Part shown: piece after piece, positions 20,398 through 29,645 of the stretch
Numbering within the stretch: position 1 is the stretch's first letter
How the letters are laid out: each line of letters starts with the position of its first letter
Source of the DNA: a virus
Direction: 5' to 3' (one strand)
Length of the DNA: 33,658 nt
IMG/VR virus record: IMGVR_UViG_3300022745_000115
Span: 1 to 33,658 of that record
Made by a program: the position numbers and the translations under genes
Notes under the pieces: model-generated
Told to the model about the DNA's origin: nothing
The model's input: the letters and a program-made list of their open reading frames with translations, nothing else
The model's database searches: none

Positions 20398-21570
20398 TTA
20401 ATTTATCCTATAAGCCGTGATCCCGAAGCCGGAGCTATATGGATTTCCGGCTGATGATGTAATATTGCAATAAACCGTTTGCGCTGTATATAAATACAAA
20501 TCACAGAATGGTGCTGACATCAATATATTAGATGGAGCGCAAGAGGTAAAGGTTTTGATGTCAGCACCAAGAGCATCGCTTGCAAGCGACGATGTCACCA
20601 AAGCGCTGGCGGTAGCCCCTCCGGCATAAATTAATCCATCTATTGATTTAGTGCATGGTGGCGCTACGGACGCCACAGATGTGGCTGACCATGACGTGAT
20701 TGTATTAGATTGTAAAATTACAGATACATTTTTTAAAGATATTTTATCGTCTGCCTGCTTAAAGGCTACCAAATTACCATTTGGCGCCGTCTTGCCTGCC
20801 CATATTAAAATGCTGTGCAAATAGCCAGACGGCATATTTAATCCTGGATATATTGGCGCACCAGATCCCGATATTGTGCCCAAGCATGCCCAAGCCAAGG
20901 CTGATGGATTATATATTGCATAAATGTATAAATTTCCAGATGCCGGCATGGCGCCGGTATCCATGCCATTAGCTCCTACATTTGATCCGGTAAATGTCAA
21001 TGATAAATTTGATCCAAGTATTACTTTTCCCCCTGGGGATTGCTTGGCAATTAATTCATAGGCCGTAAATGCCGCCACTTTAGACGCCCCGTCCGCCCAC
21101 CCGCGCAGCTGACGGATATACCCTAGAGCTGGCGCTCTGCGCTGATATGCCGATGCATCAGCGAGCCCAATAGATCCGGCCCATAGATCCCATTCCGTCC
21201 CGCCTCTTGACATTAATAATGCGCTATCTCCGGGGTATAAGGTGATGCTCCTCAGGGATGTGCTATACCCATTTGGCCCAGAGTATGAATAAATAAAATC
21301 GGTAGATGTGTTGCCAACAGTAATGGTAACAGCAGATACTGCTGCGGCATAAATACACAACGCCTTGCCTGCGTGCGATGAATTTAAACCGGTCGGCAAA
21401 GTGACGGCGCCAGATGCCTGTACCGCTTGACCAAATAAACTCGTGGATATTGCGCCTGAAAATGTGGCGGATACCCCGGCAAAATTACCGGAAAGACCCC
21501 TGAGCGAGTAGGTGGATGGATTTAACGGCGCACCAGAAGGCGAACTCACCCATGGTGTTGATTTACTCAT
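20398..21570 (-). CDS. Putative tail fibre / receptor-binding protein
   Basis: A 390-residue protein rich in Ser/Thr/Gly/Ala, with little charge. The start (MSKSTPWVSSPSGAPLNPSTYSLRGLSGNFAGVSATFSGAI) resembles an attachment region, and the middle and end are beta-rich (LYPGDSALLMSRGGTEWDLWAGSIG; YLYTAQTVYCNITSSAG). Such composition fits a trimeric host-recognition protein. It overlaps the end of the tail-tip gene by 8 bases. The gene contains no copy of the genome motif. The receptor is unknown. Confidence 0.65.
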   Translation of the reverse strand: MSKSTPWVSSPSGAPLNPSTYSLRGLSGNFAGVSATFSGAISTSLFGQAVQASGAVTLPTGLNSSHAGKALCIYAAAVSAVTITVGNTSTDFIYSYSGPNGYSTSLRSITLYPGDSALLMSRGGTEWDLWAGSIGLADASAYQRRAPALGYIRQLRGWADGASKVAAFTAYELIAKQSPGGKVILGSNLSLTFTGSNVGANGMDTGAMPASGNLYIYAIYNPSALAWACLGTISGSGAPIYPGLNMPSGYLHSILIWAGKTAPNGNLVAFKQADDKISLKNVSVILQSNTITSWSATSVASVAPPCTKSIDGLIYAGGATASALVTSSLASDALGADIKTFTSCAPSNILMSAPFCDLYLYTAQTVYCNITSSAGNPYSSGFGITAYRIN

Positions 21571-24361
21571 TTACAGCCCTTATTGATGCGTAAACGGATG
21601 TAATGACGGAAGATGGGGTAATGGCAATTACCGCCCGCCGGATATTACCAGGGACGGATATTGGCTCAAAAATCCAAGTCGATTCGTCCGTCGGATTTGC
21701 GCCATTTGTCGCCAAAATATCAAAATAATCTGGATTATCGCCAGGCCAAGACCATGTTATTGTAATCCACTGAGTTATATTTACAGACGGATTCCCGCCC
21801 CCATAAGATACCCCATCGCGCCAATCGCTTTCTCCCAGTGCAAAATCGCCAGAATTTACAGTCGGCTTGCTACTGGATACCGCTATTGTCACATTTGATG
21901 GCGACGGGATGGATTGCTGCAAAAAAACAGAAATAGGATCTATTGCGCTTAAATCTTGGGCGCCAGATCCAAATATATTATAAGACTGGAGCTTTATAAA
22001 AAATGTGCTGTGGATTAAATTTGGTGGAATTGAGTATTTAAAAAAAGCGTCGTCCAGGCGGGCGAAGCCAGCGCCAGCAGCGGCGGCGGCCGGGGTGGTG
22101 TTGTATTTGCCGCGCCCCAATGTCGTCAAGGCGTAAGCCCCAGCGCCCGTCATGGTGGCGGTCTGATAGGTGACAGCCTCTCCGGCCACGTCGCACAGGG
22201 TGGCCATGCCGGCTGCGGCGGATGCGCTGGCGCTGGCCAAGGCTAGTGACGCATCAGACAGCATCACGGCCAAAGTGCTTGATGTGTCTGGATCGGCCAC
22301 CGACGGTAGATCCGCCGCTAGCGTGCCATACCGAGCCCGCTGGGTAATCTGTCCCGTGCGCTGATAGCTGGCGCCCCCGTCGGAGCTTACCCATACGTAG
22401 CACCCTCCCCAATACTCTCTGCCCGATGTGCCGATCCATACCTGGGGTGTGCCACCAGTCATCGTGGTGGGGGGGGTGTAAATGTATGGAGCCAGGCAGT
22501 CGCCAGGATCTACGTCAGTCGTCTGGCCCGTGGGGGCCGCAATCCCGCCTGACGCAGTGGCACCCCCAGCACTGCCGATCCCGCCTGACGCGGTAGATGA
22601 GTCGCCCGCATTGGTGCCGTACAGCGTCGGGCTGAGTACTCCAAGCGGCCAATCTTCGGCGGCTATCGTGCACCCTTCAGCTTCATCCATACCCTCCGCC
22701 GGAGTGTCTATGCTTATTATCATTACCGGCAAAGCCGTCATTCCGTAATCGACATTTGTCAATGTCAATAAATCAAATGGCTCCAAAAACAACGAGTAAC
22801 ACCACCCTAATTTAAATTCGTATTTATTTCTTACGTATATTGACCTTAGATTTTTTAATGACGAAATAGCGCCAGCGTGGCCACCATCAGTAATCAATCT
22901 CATCGAGCTAACGCCAGCTACTTTGGGGCCGTTTAATGATGCGTCCGCCTGGTCGTAATTTTGGGCGGTTGCTAAATTATACTCATTGGTTGCATCCATG
23001 TATTCAACAGGATGAGAATTATATATTTCAGACGGTGCGGTTGTTGTTATTTTTATTGCTTGGCCTTTTACATTTCCATTTTCATCGACGACGCCAAGAA
23101 AATCATCATCCACAATATCAAATACCGGCGAAGTGTTTGGTGTGTATGTATATCCATTGCCGGATATGGGCCAGGCACAATAAGGTCTGACATCAAGCGC
23201 CATGTCGGCGGTGGTGGCGTGCCAGGATAGCTCGGCATGGGTGGCGTCAAGCACCTTGCCGAGTTGGCTTGCCATGTCTGCCTGGTCGGTAAATGCCCCT
23301 GATATGCCAAACGCCATTGCCCCGCAAAAATTACCATAGCTGGCCGCGCCGCTGGAAAAATTCGCAAACGCCCCGGCCCGCCACCCAATACCGTATATTG
23401 GATTGGTCAGCATGTCCGTGATAACCGACGGCGGAAATGCCTTGCCGGACATTACCGTAGGCATTGATATTGACAGCAAAAAAGATCCGATATTATCTGG
23501 TAAATTAAAATCATTTACGCCGATAGTAATCGCCACGGCATTGGCTGGCCTTTGAAAAGTACCGCCAATGCCTATAAATATTTTTTTAATAATGGCGCCG
23601 GATGAATTTATCCACGCCCCGACCAGTGCGGCAAATGGAGCATCAACCCAATTACCAATCCAGCCCCATGCGCCACTACCAGCCGGGGTCACGGTATACC
23701 CGCTTACGCCCCCGTTAATATTTATGGTGCCGCTGGCGCTGATTTGCACCCATGGCCCCGTGACTGGTATATTTACCGGGCTTGTGCCTGATGTGGCATA
23801 TCCAGCCCACGGCATAGCCGTGCCAGGCACCGAGATACTCGACGCATTAAATCCGCCAGACAGCACCCCATGCACCTCAAGATTAATATTGGGCAATCCC
23901 CCAGATGATCCTAATGGTAGACTGGGGTGGCACACATAAGATAGCCCCGAGTATGGCAGCGCTTTGGATGGGTGCTTTGATGCCCATATGGGCCACGCGG
24001 CGCCGGGGGAATCACCTGGGTAAATTGATAAACCCATAGCCGACGCGGTGGTCAATTCCGTGCCGCTCCACACCATCCCAATGCCGCCAATTGGGCCGTG
24101 ACAAACTCCGGCTATTATCCCGGCGTAATAATTATATGACGACACTTGCGAATGACCGCCGTCCAAACCCTTCCCGCCACCAGTATCTGTATAATTTGCT
24201 TGACTATAAAAATCATCGTAATCGATTAAATTCCACGCGATGCGCGTAGTGCCATATACTACCGGGATGCAATTACCAAATGTAGATGACGACACTTGCA
24301 GAGACGCAAGCTGAGTAACTGGCGCCGCGCCGCTGGTTTTTGGTGCAAATAATCCACTCAT
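21563..24361 (-). CDS. Large tail-tip protein (central fibre / gpJ-like)
   Basis: A 932-residue protein after the NlpC/P60 gene, the position of lambda gpJ and GTA gp15. Its N-terminus (MSGLFAPKTSGAAPVTQLASLQVSSSTFGNCIPVVYGTTRIAWNLI) is typical of proteobacterial siphophage tail-tip proteins. Residues about 470-560 (YEFKLGWCYSLFLEPFDLLTLTN) look like the hub; the C-terminal third is rich in Ala/Ser/Gly with fibronectin-like beta segments (IPSPSNVTIAVSSSKPTVNSG). ATG overlaps the upstream stop as ATGA. It probably forms the central spike that contacts the cell. Confidence 0.8.
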   Translation of the reverse strand: MSGLFAPKTSGAAPVTQLASLQVSSSTFGNCIPVVYGTTRIAWNLIDYDDFYSQANYTDTGGGKGLDGGHSQVSSYNYYAGIIAGVCHGPIGGIGMVWSGTELTTASAMGLSIYPGDSPGAAWPIWASKHPSKALPYSGLSYVCHPSLPLGSSGGLPNINLEVHGVLSGGFNASSISVPGTAMPWAGYATSGTSPVNIPVTGPWVQISASGTININGGVSGYTVTPAGSGAWGWIGNWVDAPFAALVGAWINSSGAIIKKIFIGIGGTFQRPANAVAITIGVNDFNLPDNIGSFLLSISMPTVMSGKAFPPSVITDMLTNPIYGIGWRAGAFANFSSGAASYGNFCGAMAFGISGAFTDQADMASQLGKVLDATHAELSWHATTADMALDVRPYCAWPISGNGYTYTPNTSPVFDIVDDDFLGVVDENGNVKGQAIKITTTAPSEIYNSHPVEYMDATNEYNLATAQNYDQADASLNGPKVAGVSSMRLITDGGHAGAISSLKNLRSIYVRNKYEFKLGWCYSLFLEPFDLLTLTNVDYGMTALPVMIISIDTPAEGMDEAEGCTIAAEDWPLGVLSPTLYGTNAGDSSTASGGIGSAGGATASGGIAAPTGQTTDVDPGDCLAPYIYTPPTTMTGGTPQVWIGTSGREYWGGCYVWVSSDGGASYQRTGQITQRARYGTLAADLPSVADPDTSSTLAVMLSDASLALASASASAAAGMATLCDVAGEAVTYQTATMTGAGAYALTTLGRGKYNTTPAAAAAGAGFARLDDAFFKYSIPPNLIHSTFFIKLQSYNIFGSGAQDLSAIDPISVFLQQSIPSPSNVTIAVSSSKPTVNSGDFALGESDWRDGVSYGGGNPSVNITQWITITWSWPGDNPDYFDILATNGANPTDESTWIFEPISVPGNIRRAVIAITPSSVITSVYASIRAVNE

Positions 24362-24792
24362 GCTTTAATCTCCCAAAACCCAGCTAATCGAGTCTTTAAT
24401 ATTGGATTTGTTTCGGCATCATCCAGTACTACCATTTTTGCTGGCCGATATGCGTGTATTATTTTGGGCCACTCGATTATCATGGCGCCATGAGATATGC
24501 ATCGCCCAAAATTGAATAAAGCAATATCCCCCGGTAGCGGTAAAGATGATTTTTTATACGCGTACCTTTCGACGGTGGCCTGAAACTTGCTTACAGAGTT
24601 ATGCAACATCCAATCCGCCGGATAATCTCCAGGATCAATCCAATCAATCGCGCCCACGCGGTGCGCCGCCAGCGCCAGCAGCTGCCCGCAATCCACCCCA
24701 GCACCCTTGACGGTGCCGCGATGCATCCACGGCGTGCCAATCCACGTCATGGCCTCTTGTACAAGCCTGGATCTGGTGACGTCATCAATCAT
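24358..24792 (-). CDS. NlpC/P60 tail peptidase
   Basis: A tail-tip cell-wall peptidase, probably opening peptidoglycan during DNA entry. In 144 residues: WIGTPWMHRGTVKGAGVDCGQLL with catalytic Cys (about residue 38) and GRCISHGAMII with catalytic His (about 106), the NlpC/P60 pair. ATG 24792 overlaps the upstream stop as ATGA; the longer frame from 24882 would read through the previous gene. The order DUF2460, DUF2163, NlpC/P60, large tip protein is that of gene transfer agent gp12-gp15. It is the only clear peptidoglycan-cleaving enzyme in the window. Confidence 0.88.
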   Translation of the reverse strand: MIDDVTRSRLVQEAMTWIGTPWMHRGTVKGAGVDCGQLLALAAHRVGAIDWIDPGDYPADWMLHNSVSKFQATVERYAYKKSSLPLPGDIALFNFGRCISHGAMIIEWPKIIHAYRPAKMVVLDDAETNPILKTRLAGFWEIKA

Positions 24793-25643
24793 TGGGCTGT
24801 CTCCGCACGAGGGATATACGGCTCCGCCGAAAAATGGGCCAAGTTGCCATATGCACTGCATGCCGCTTGGGTGCGGCCACATCCGCGCATTACCTTTATC
24901 GACTCGCCGGAGGATAGCTTGGCACTAAATGGCACCATAAGCACTAATGTCGAGCCGGACGAATTTATCACTGGCCTACATTCTCCCGTCGATACTCGCG
25001 TGACATTTCCGAGCGCCCAATATCCGGCAGATTGCGCCGCAAGGGTCGTGACGATTGTCGCCCGGTCTGTCCCGGTGGATACTGCGGCCGTTGATGTATA
25101 TGATGCAGCACTCAATCCGCAGCCCACATCGCAAAAACTATTTCGGCACATCGCCGAATAAACATTACGAGGAAATTGTTTTTGCAATAAAACATGATCA
25201 GATTTAACATGCAAAACCGAATGAAATCCGCCGACATCGTTTGAATCGATGTAGCCCGCGAATTCCACGACATAATCCCATCCAGTTGGCAATAAAACAG
25301 CTCTTTTAATAATTACTCTTGCATTATCTAATATATTAGAGCGCAATAATACCGGAATAAAAAAGCCCAAAAGCACAGAATCTGAATCATGAAAAATATC
25401 AATATCAAGAGTTTGAACCTCGGAGCCCTTGGCGACGCGCGATGCGCCTTTGGAAAAAATTGGCGTGCTGGCGCTGGTGGCCGGGGATGCGTATGTTACG
25501 CCGCCAAGCGTCACGTTAGCATCATACCCGGTGATATTTGCTGTCACGCCTGATGTGGTGGTGATCGAGTAACACAACGCAAAAACAAGGGGGTTGCTTT
25601 TGTTTCTAGAAAAGTTCACCAGTGCCGCAGTACATTCTTTCAT
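24789..25643 (-). CDS. Baseplate hub protein, DUF2163 / BR0599 family
   Basis: A 284-residue protein of the tail tip (GTA gp13-like). Seen: N-terminal beta-rich DUF2163 region (LVFALCYSITTTSGVTANITGYDANVTLGGVTYASP, GSEVQTLDIDIFHDSD), then a Cys-containing segment (SAMCRNSFCDVGCGLSAASYT) and the conserved end RGCGRTQAACSAYGNLAHFSAEPYIP (about 255-280). Several Cys pairs may bind a metal cluster as proposed for GTA hub proteins. Flanking genes are the family's usual partners. Confidence 0.85.
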   Translation of the reverse strand: MKECTAALVNFSRNKSNPLVFALCYSITTTSGVTANITGYDANVTLGGVTYASPATSASTPIFSKGASRVAKGSEVQTLDIDIFHDSDSVLLGFFIPVLLRSNILDNARVIIKRAVLLPTGWDYVVEFAGYIDSNDVGGFHSVLHVKSDHVLLQKQFPRNVYSAMCRNSFCDVGCGLSAASYTSTAAVSTGTDRATIVTTLAAQSAGYWALGNVTRVSTGECRPVINSSGSTLVLMVPFSAKLSSGESIKVMRGCGRTQAACSAYGNLAHFSAEPYIPRAETAQ

Positions 25644-25646
25644 GAT

Positions 25647-26270
25647 TTAATTCTTCAGTGAAATCATCTCAAAACTTTTACCGGTAAAAACTTGGTCAAG
25701 CGCTTGAGTTATTGATAATTCATCACTTGAGAATCTTACCAATTTATTGCTTACTCCAGTCCAGCGGAAAATTGTCCCGATGATGGCATTTGTGTTTAAG
25801 GTAAGCACCCCGGTTGTTGTATTTAAACTATATAGACTCGGAGATATTGTTGACCACGCACCGGAAATGTATTGATCAAAAGAATATGAGGAAATATATG
25901 CGGCGTTTTTACCTTCGCCGTCAAGCACCTGGAAGTTATTGACTCGGCCTGTCGCTGCGGTGGCGAAAGCATATTGGCTAACGCCCCCGGAAATCGCGTC
26001 CCGAAGCAAAAATGGTTTAAGCGAGCCCTGCTGCTGATCAAAAAAGTTGCATAGCATCACCACCTCCGACAGCTGACCTGCAAGCAACCGCCGCTGGCCG
26101 CGCAGGAGGTTGGCGGTGAGCGAGTACGCCCATCGGGGGCTGCTGCGATAGCTGGCTCGCTGCTCCATCCCACTGGGGCTTACCTGGGTGATGGTCGCCC
26201 ACTGCGTCACCCTGTCTCGGGTGATGTCCCATCCGGGCAGGTCTGGCAGCAGGGGGTAAGGCAGGCTCAT
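25647..26270 (-). CDS. Distal tail protein, DUF2460 family
   Basis: A 207-residue protein (GTA gp12-like) that probably forms the ring below the tail tube. Seen: LPGWDITRDRVTQWATITQVSPSGMEQRASYRSSPRWAYSL (about 10-50), matching the start of the family, LCNFFDQQQGSLKPFLLRDA (about 73-92), and a beta-rich C-terminus. ATG overlaps the tape-measure stop (ATGA). Confidence 0.83.
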   Translation of the reverse strand: MSLPYPLLPDLPGWDITRDRVTQWATITQVSPSGMEQRASYRSSPRWAYSLTANLLRGQRRLLAGQLSEVVMLCNFFDQQQGSLKPFLLRDAISGGVSQYAFATAATGRVNNFQVLDGEGKNAAYISSYSFDQYISGAWSTISPSLYSLNTTTGVLTLNTNAIIGTIFRWTGVSNKLVRFSSDELSITQALDQVFTGKSFEMISLKN

Positions 26271-29200
26271 GATGTGCGACGGTTGGCGGTGGCGGTCTTG
26301 ACTATTTTAAGCAGGGTGGCTTGATGCTTGCTTAGGGCGCGTGCGGCATCGTCGCCGCTTAGAGCATGAGCATGCAGATGGATGGGTGGCATTGCTGGCG
26401 CCGTCTGAGCCTGTTGCATCTGCTGCGCAGCCTGGGCTTGGGCAGCATACCCGCCAGCCATTGACGGCGGCGCCATGCGGCTCAATCCGCCCGTCTTGAT
26501 GGCGTCGCGCAGCGGGGCCGCAATATGGCGCGGGAGCACCATCTCCTGCTCGTGGAGCTGAGTCAATGGATTGACCCCCGCCGGGATGTCATAGCCACCT
26601 GCCGCGCTTGCAATCGCTCCAAATCCAGCCGCAGTGGACATCATCGCCGCGCCAAATTCCGGCGCCGTGAGATTAAGCGGGTATGGCGCCAGGGCCATTG
26701 ATGCTACTGCATTGGCCCCGGCCAGCCCGGCGGCGCTGGCGGCCTCCTCGGTGGCGGTGGTCTTACCCACCACTTGCATTTCAATTTGATTTGCAATCCA
26801 TTTTCCTAGCAACTGCTCGCCAGTTTGGAGACCCAATTGTAATACCCCATTAAATAGGGATTTCGCCAAGTCTCCGACTGATTTTATTTGCGTCCCAATT
26901 TTGCTGAATGTGCCGGAAAATACATTCCCAACGCCATTACTGAAATCTATCAGGATTTTATTAGATTCCAATATGGATTTATTGCGTATTTGAGATATGG
27001 CGGTTTGGTGTTGGGTTTCTAGCGCTTCAATTTTGGCATTGGCTTGGGCAAATGCGACGGGATCTTTGTCCTCATTTATTTCCTTCTTTTCGCGCTCTAG
27101 TGCTGCCTTTTTTATTGCGTATTTTTTATTTTCAAAATTAGTTTCTTGCGCCAGCAATTGCGCTTGCGTCATCAATCCGAGAGATACCCTTAATTGCGCG
27201 GCCTGCTGCTCCGCATCCACTTCGGCCAATTCGACGGCATCTTTTTTTTGTGCTGCTATTTCTTTTATTTTTTTGCGCTGCTCATCAGCAGCCAGTTGTG
27301 CCTCTGCAAGAGAGTTTTGCGCTGCAATTGCCTGTTTGGATTTTTCACCGTATATTTTAACGGTCGCCTCCATTTCCCTCCGAACAATATCAACTTTTTT
27401 TTCTGCATTTTTTCCAGCAGCCTTTTCTTCTCCTTTCATGGCCTCCATTTGTTTTTCATATTCATCTTTCGCTATTTGGGTTGTTAAATCTCCCATTTTT
27501 TTCTTTATTTCAAGATAGTCTTTCGATCCTATTTTTGCAGCATCAAGCTTTTTCTTCCAAAAATTCAACTCAAAAACATGCTCAGCCTCGCCAAGCTGTT
27601 CATTTTTGGCTTTTTGCTGCGCTAACTCGCTTTCGTATTGAGGCATTTTGGATGCCTCTTGCTTTTCCTTTTTGGGCTCGGTAATTTTTTTGTACTTCTC
27701 TTTTTCCTCGGCAACGGCTGCATCAATTTCCCACTGCTTCGCGCCAGCTTCCGCCCCCTCTTGCTTGACCTTGGCGATTGCCTGCTCAAGCTTCAGTCTG
27801 CGCTCATTTTCTGGCATGTATTTGAGCAGTTTGGAGCTTGAGCTATCTAATTCCCCTCCATACTTTTTTTGCCATTCGTGCATGGCTTGCACTTGCTTAT
27901 TTTCCTCAGCGGCTTTTTTGGTGCGGTCATCTTGGGCTTTGGCCTGAGCCTTGAGGGCTTGCAATCGATCCCACTCGGCAGTAGTAATCTCCCCAAGCTC
28001 TGCCTTTTCCTGGAGTTTGGATATTTCTGAGTTTTTAGCCTCAGCGCCAAAGCGCATCAAAGCATTTAATGCGCTATTAAACGTATCTTTTACAGCAGTC
28101 CACGCTTTTACAATATATCCGGCATTTTCTTGCAAATGCTTTGCAGCGGTATTGCTGGCCTCTGCAAGTGCGTCCTGAGCAATCTGGGCGGCCTTTTCTT
28201 TGTCGCCCAATTCCATCGCCGCTTGAATTTGTTTATATGTAGATACTGTTAAAAAATTAAATGATTCATTTAATTTAACCGACGCATTAAGGGGGTCTTT
28301 CCCAAGCTCCGAAAATTTCTTGGCGGTCTCCTCCACCGCCGGGCCACCAGCTCGCTCAAGATTGATGGCGGCATTTACCGCTTTACTCAGCGCCTCCTCC
28401 GACATATGCCCACCCTCGGCAAAATCACCGATGGCTTGCATTATTTTGACGCGAGTTGCTGAGGTGGATGATTCGGCGGATGAGGTTAATGCCTCAATAC
28501 CATCTTTGGTAAGTCCCATGGCATTGCCGGTGAGTATTAGCCGCTTTTGCAGCTCCTCCTCCGCGCTGACGCCTTGATATACCGCGTAAGACAGACCCAC
28601 CACCGCAGCGGCGCTCAGCGCCAGCGGGTTTATCATTTGACCAAGGTAGGCGGTAATGGCTTTCCCAGCGGTGGTCATATTCCCAAACTCGTTTGTTAGC
28701 TGAGCATAATGTTGTGCCGCAATCATTTGCAGTGGCGCCCCCGTCATAAGCTGCTCGCCGATTGAGCGCAAATGATGGGGCATGTACATCATGGATTGAT
28801 CTGCGTAATATGCACTCATACCCATTGAGCGCATTTCTTCTTTTACGCTACTTATTGTGGGTAATAGGCTAAATCCAGATTCTTTTACCGCAACCAACGC
28901 CCCTTTTGATTCTATCGCTATTTTGTTTCGTATTTGAGTAATACTCGCTTGATGTTGGGTCTCCAGCGCTTCGAGTTTGGAATTTATTTGTGCATATCTT
29001 ACGGGGTCTTTTGATTCATCGACTTGAGTGCGACCAATAGATTCTTTTTTTATCGCATATCGGCGGTCCTCAAATTCAATTTCTTGTTTTAATAATTGCT
29101 CCAGTGACGCTTTTTTTAAAGACACCTCAAGCTGAGCTGCGGCCCGCTCCACCTCGATGGCCGCTAGCGCCGCCTCGTCCTGCCGCTGTAAATTAATCAA

Positions 29201-29644
29201 TTGCAGCTGCGCCGCCTGGTCGGCCGCCTGTTTTTTGGCGGCAAGGACGACCTGCTCCGCAGAGGCCGCCTCTTTTGAGGACTCACCAAAATACTTTATT
29301 TTTAAATCGCGCTCGCGCTCTGATATTTTTAATATCTCTGCCGAATTGGCTGCAAATTGCTCACGCGCATTTTGCAGCGCTTGATTTAATTTATTAAACT
29401 CCACCATATCAATGGGTGGAATTTTAATTGGCGGTATTGCTGGCAGGGCTACATCCGGCACCTTAATAGGATCAATCGGCGGGATCGATACCTTTGGCCC
29501 TTCAATCGGCGGCATTTTTACAAACCGACCAAACTCATCCCGGATTTTCGTGGATGCTTTTTTGGTGGCCTCTGCCGCATCATCTAGAGCAGCCTCCAAT
29601 CCGGACGCATCGCCGGAGATAATGATCTTTGCTTCCTGTTCCAT
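26267..29644 (-). CDS. Tape measure protein
   Basis: Its length sets the tail length; 1125 residues predict a tail of roughly 170 nm by the usual 0.15 nm per residue. Mostly helical, with coiled-coil stretches full of Lys/Glu/Ala, a Pro-rich segment near 45-80, and a hydrophobic region about 345-365 (LALSAAAVVGLSYAVYQGVSA). An internal duplication is visible: residues about 155-250 and 802-900 share YAIKK, DPVxxAQxNxKxEALETQHQxxIxQIRNK. It follows the frameshifted chaperone gene, the classic order. The C-terminus is Ala/Gly/Pro-rich and probably exposed at the tip. Confidence 0.93.
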   Translation of the reverse strand: MEQEAKIIISGDASGLEAALDDAAEATKKASTKIRDEFGRFVKMPPIEGPKVSIPPIDPIKVPDVALPAIPPIKIPPIDMVEFNKLNQALQNAREQFAANSAEILKISERERDLKIKYFGESSKEAASAEQVVLAAKKQAADQAAQLQLINLQRQDEAALAAIEVERAAAQLEVSLKKASLEQLLKQEIEFEDRRYAIKKESIGRTQVDESKDPVRYAQINSKLEALETQHQASITQIRNKIAIESKGALVAVKESGFSLLPTISSVKEEMRSMGMSAYYADQSMMYMPHHLRSIGEQLMTGAPLQMIAAQHYAQLTNEFGNMTTAGKAITAYLGQMINPLALSAAAVVGLSYAVYQGVSAEEELQKRLILTGNAMGLTKDGIEALTSSAESSTSATRVKIMQAIGDFAEGGHMSEEALSKAVNAAINLERAGGPAVEETAKKFSELGKDPLNASVKLNESFNFLTVSTYKQIQAAMELGDKEKAAQIAQDALAEASNTAAKHLQENAGYIVKAWTAVKDTFNSALNALMRFGAEAKNSEISKLQEKAELGEITTAEWDRLQALKAQAKAQDDRTKKAAEENKQVQAMHEWQKKYGGELDSSSSKLLKYMPENERRLKLEQAIAKVKQEGAEAGAKQWEIDAAVAEEKEKYKKITEPKKEKQEASKMPQYESELAQQKAKNEQLGEAEHVFELNFWKKKLDAAKIGSKDYLEIKKKMGDLTTQIAKDEYEKQMEAMKGEEKAAGKNAEKKVDIVRREMEATVKIYGEKSKQAIAAQNSLAEAQLAADEQRKKIKEIAAQKKDAVELAEVDAEQQAAQLRVSLGLMTQAQLLAQETNFENKKYAIKKAALEREKKEINEDKDPVAFAQANAKIEALETQHQTAISQIRNKSILESNKILIDFSNGVGNVFSGTFSKIGTQIKSVGDLAKSLFNGVLQLGLQTGEQLLGKWIANQIEMQVVGKTTATEEAASAAGLAGANAVASMALAPYPLNLTAPEFGAAMMSTAAGFGAIASAAGGYDIPAGVNPLTQLHEQEMVLPRHIAAPLRDAIKTGGLSRMAPPSMAGGYAAQAQAAQQMQQAQTAPAMPPIHLHAHALSGDDAARALSKHQATLLKIVKTATANRRTS

Positions 29645-29645
29645 T

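Noticed and set aside
24358-24882. Longer start for the NlpC/P60 gene at 24882
   Set aside because: It would run 90 bases inside the DUF2163 gene; the ATGA overlap at 24789-24792 matches the neighbours.
26997-28577. Several forward frames antisense to the tape measure gene, rich in Phe and Ser
   Set aside because: They mirror the Lys/Glu-rich coiled-coil codons of the reverse strand and have no ribosome sites or domains.
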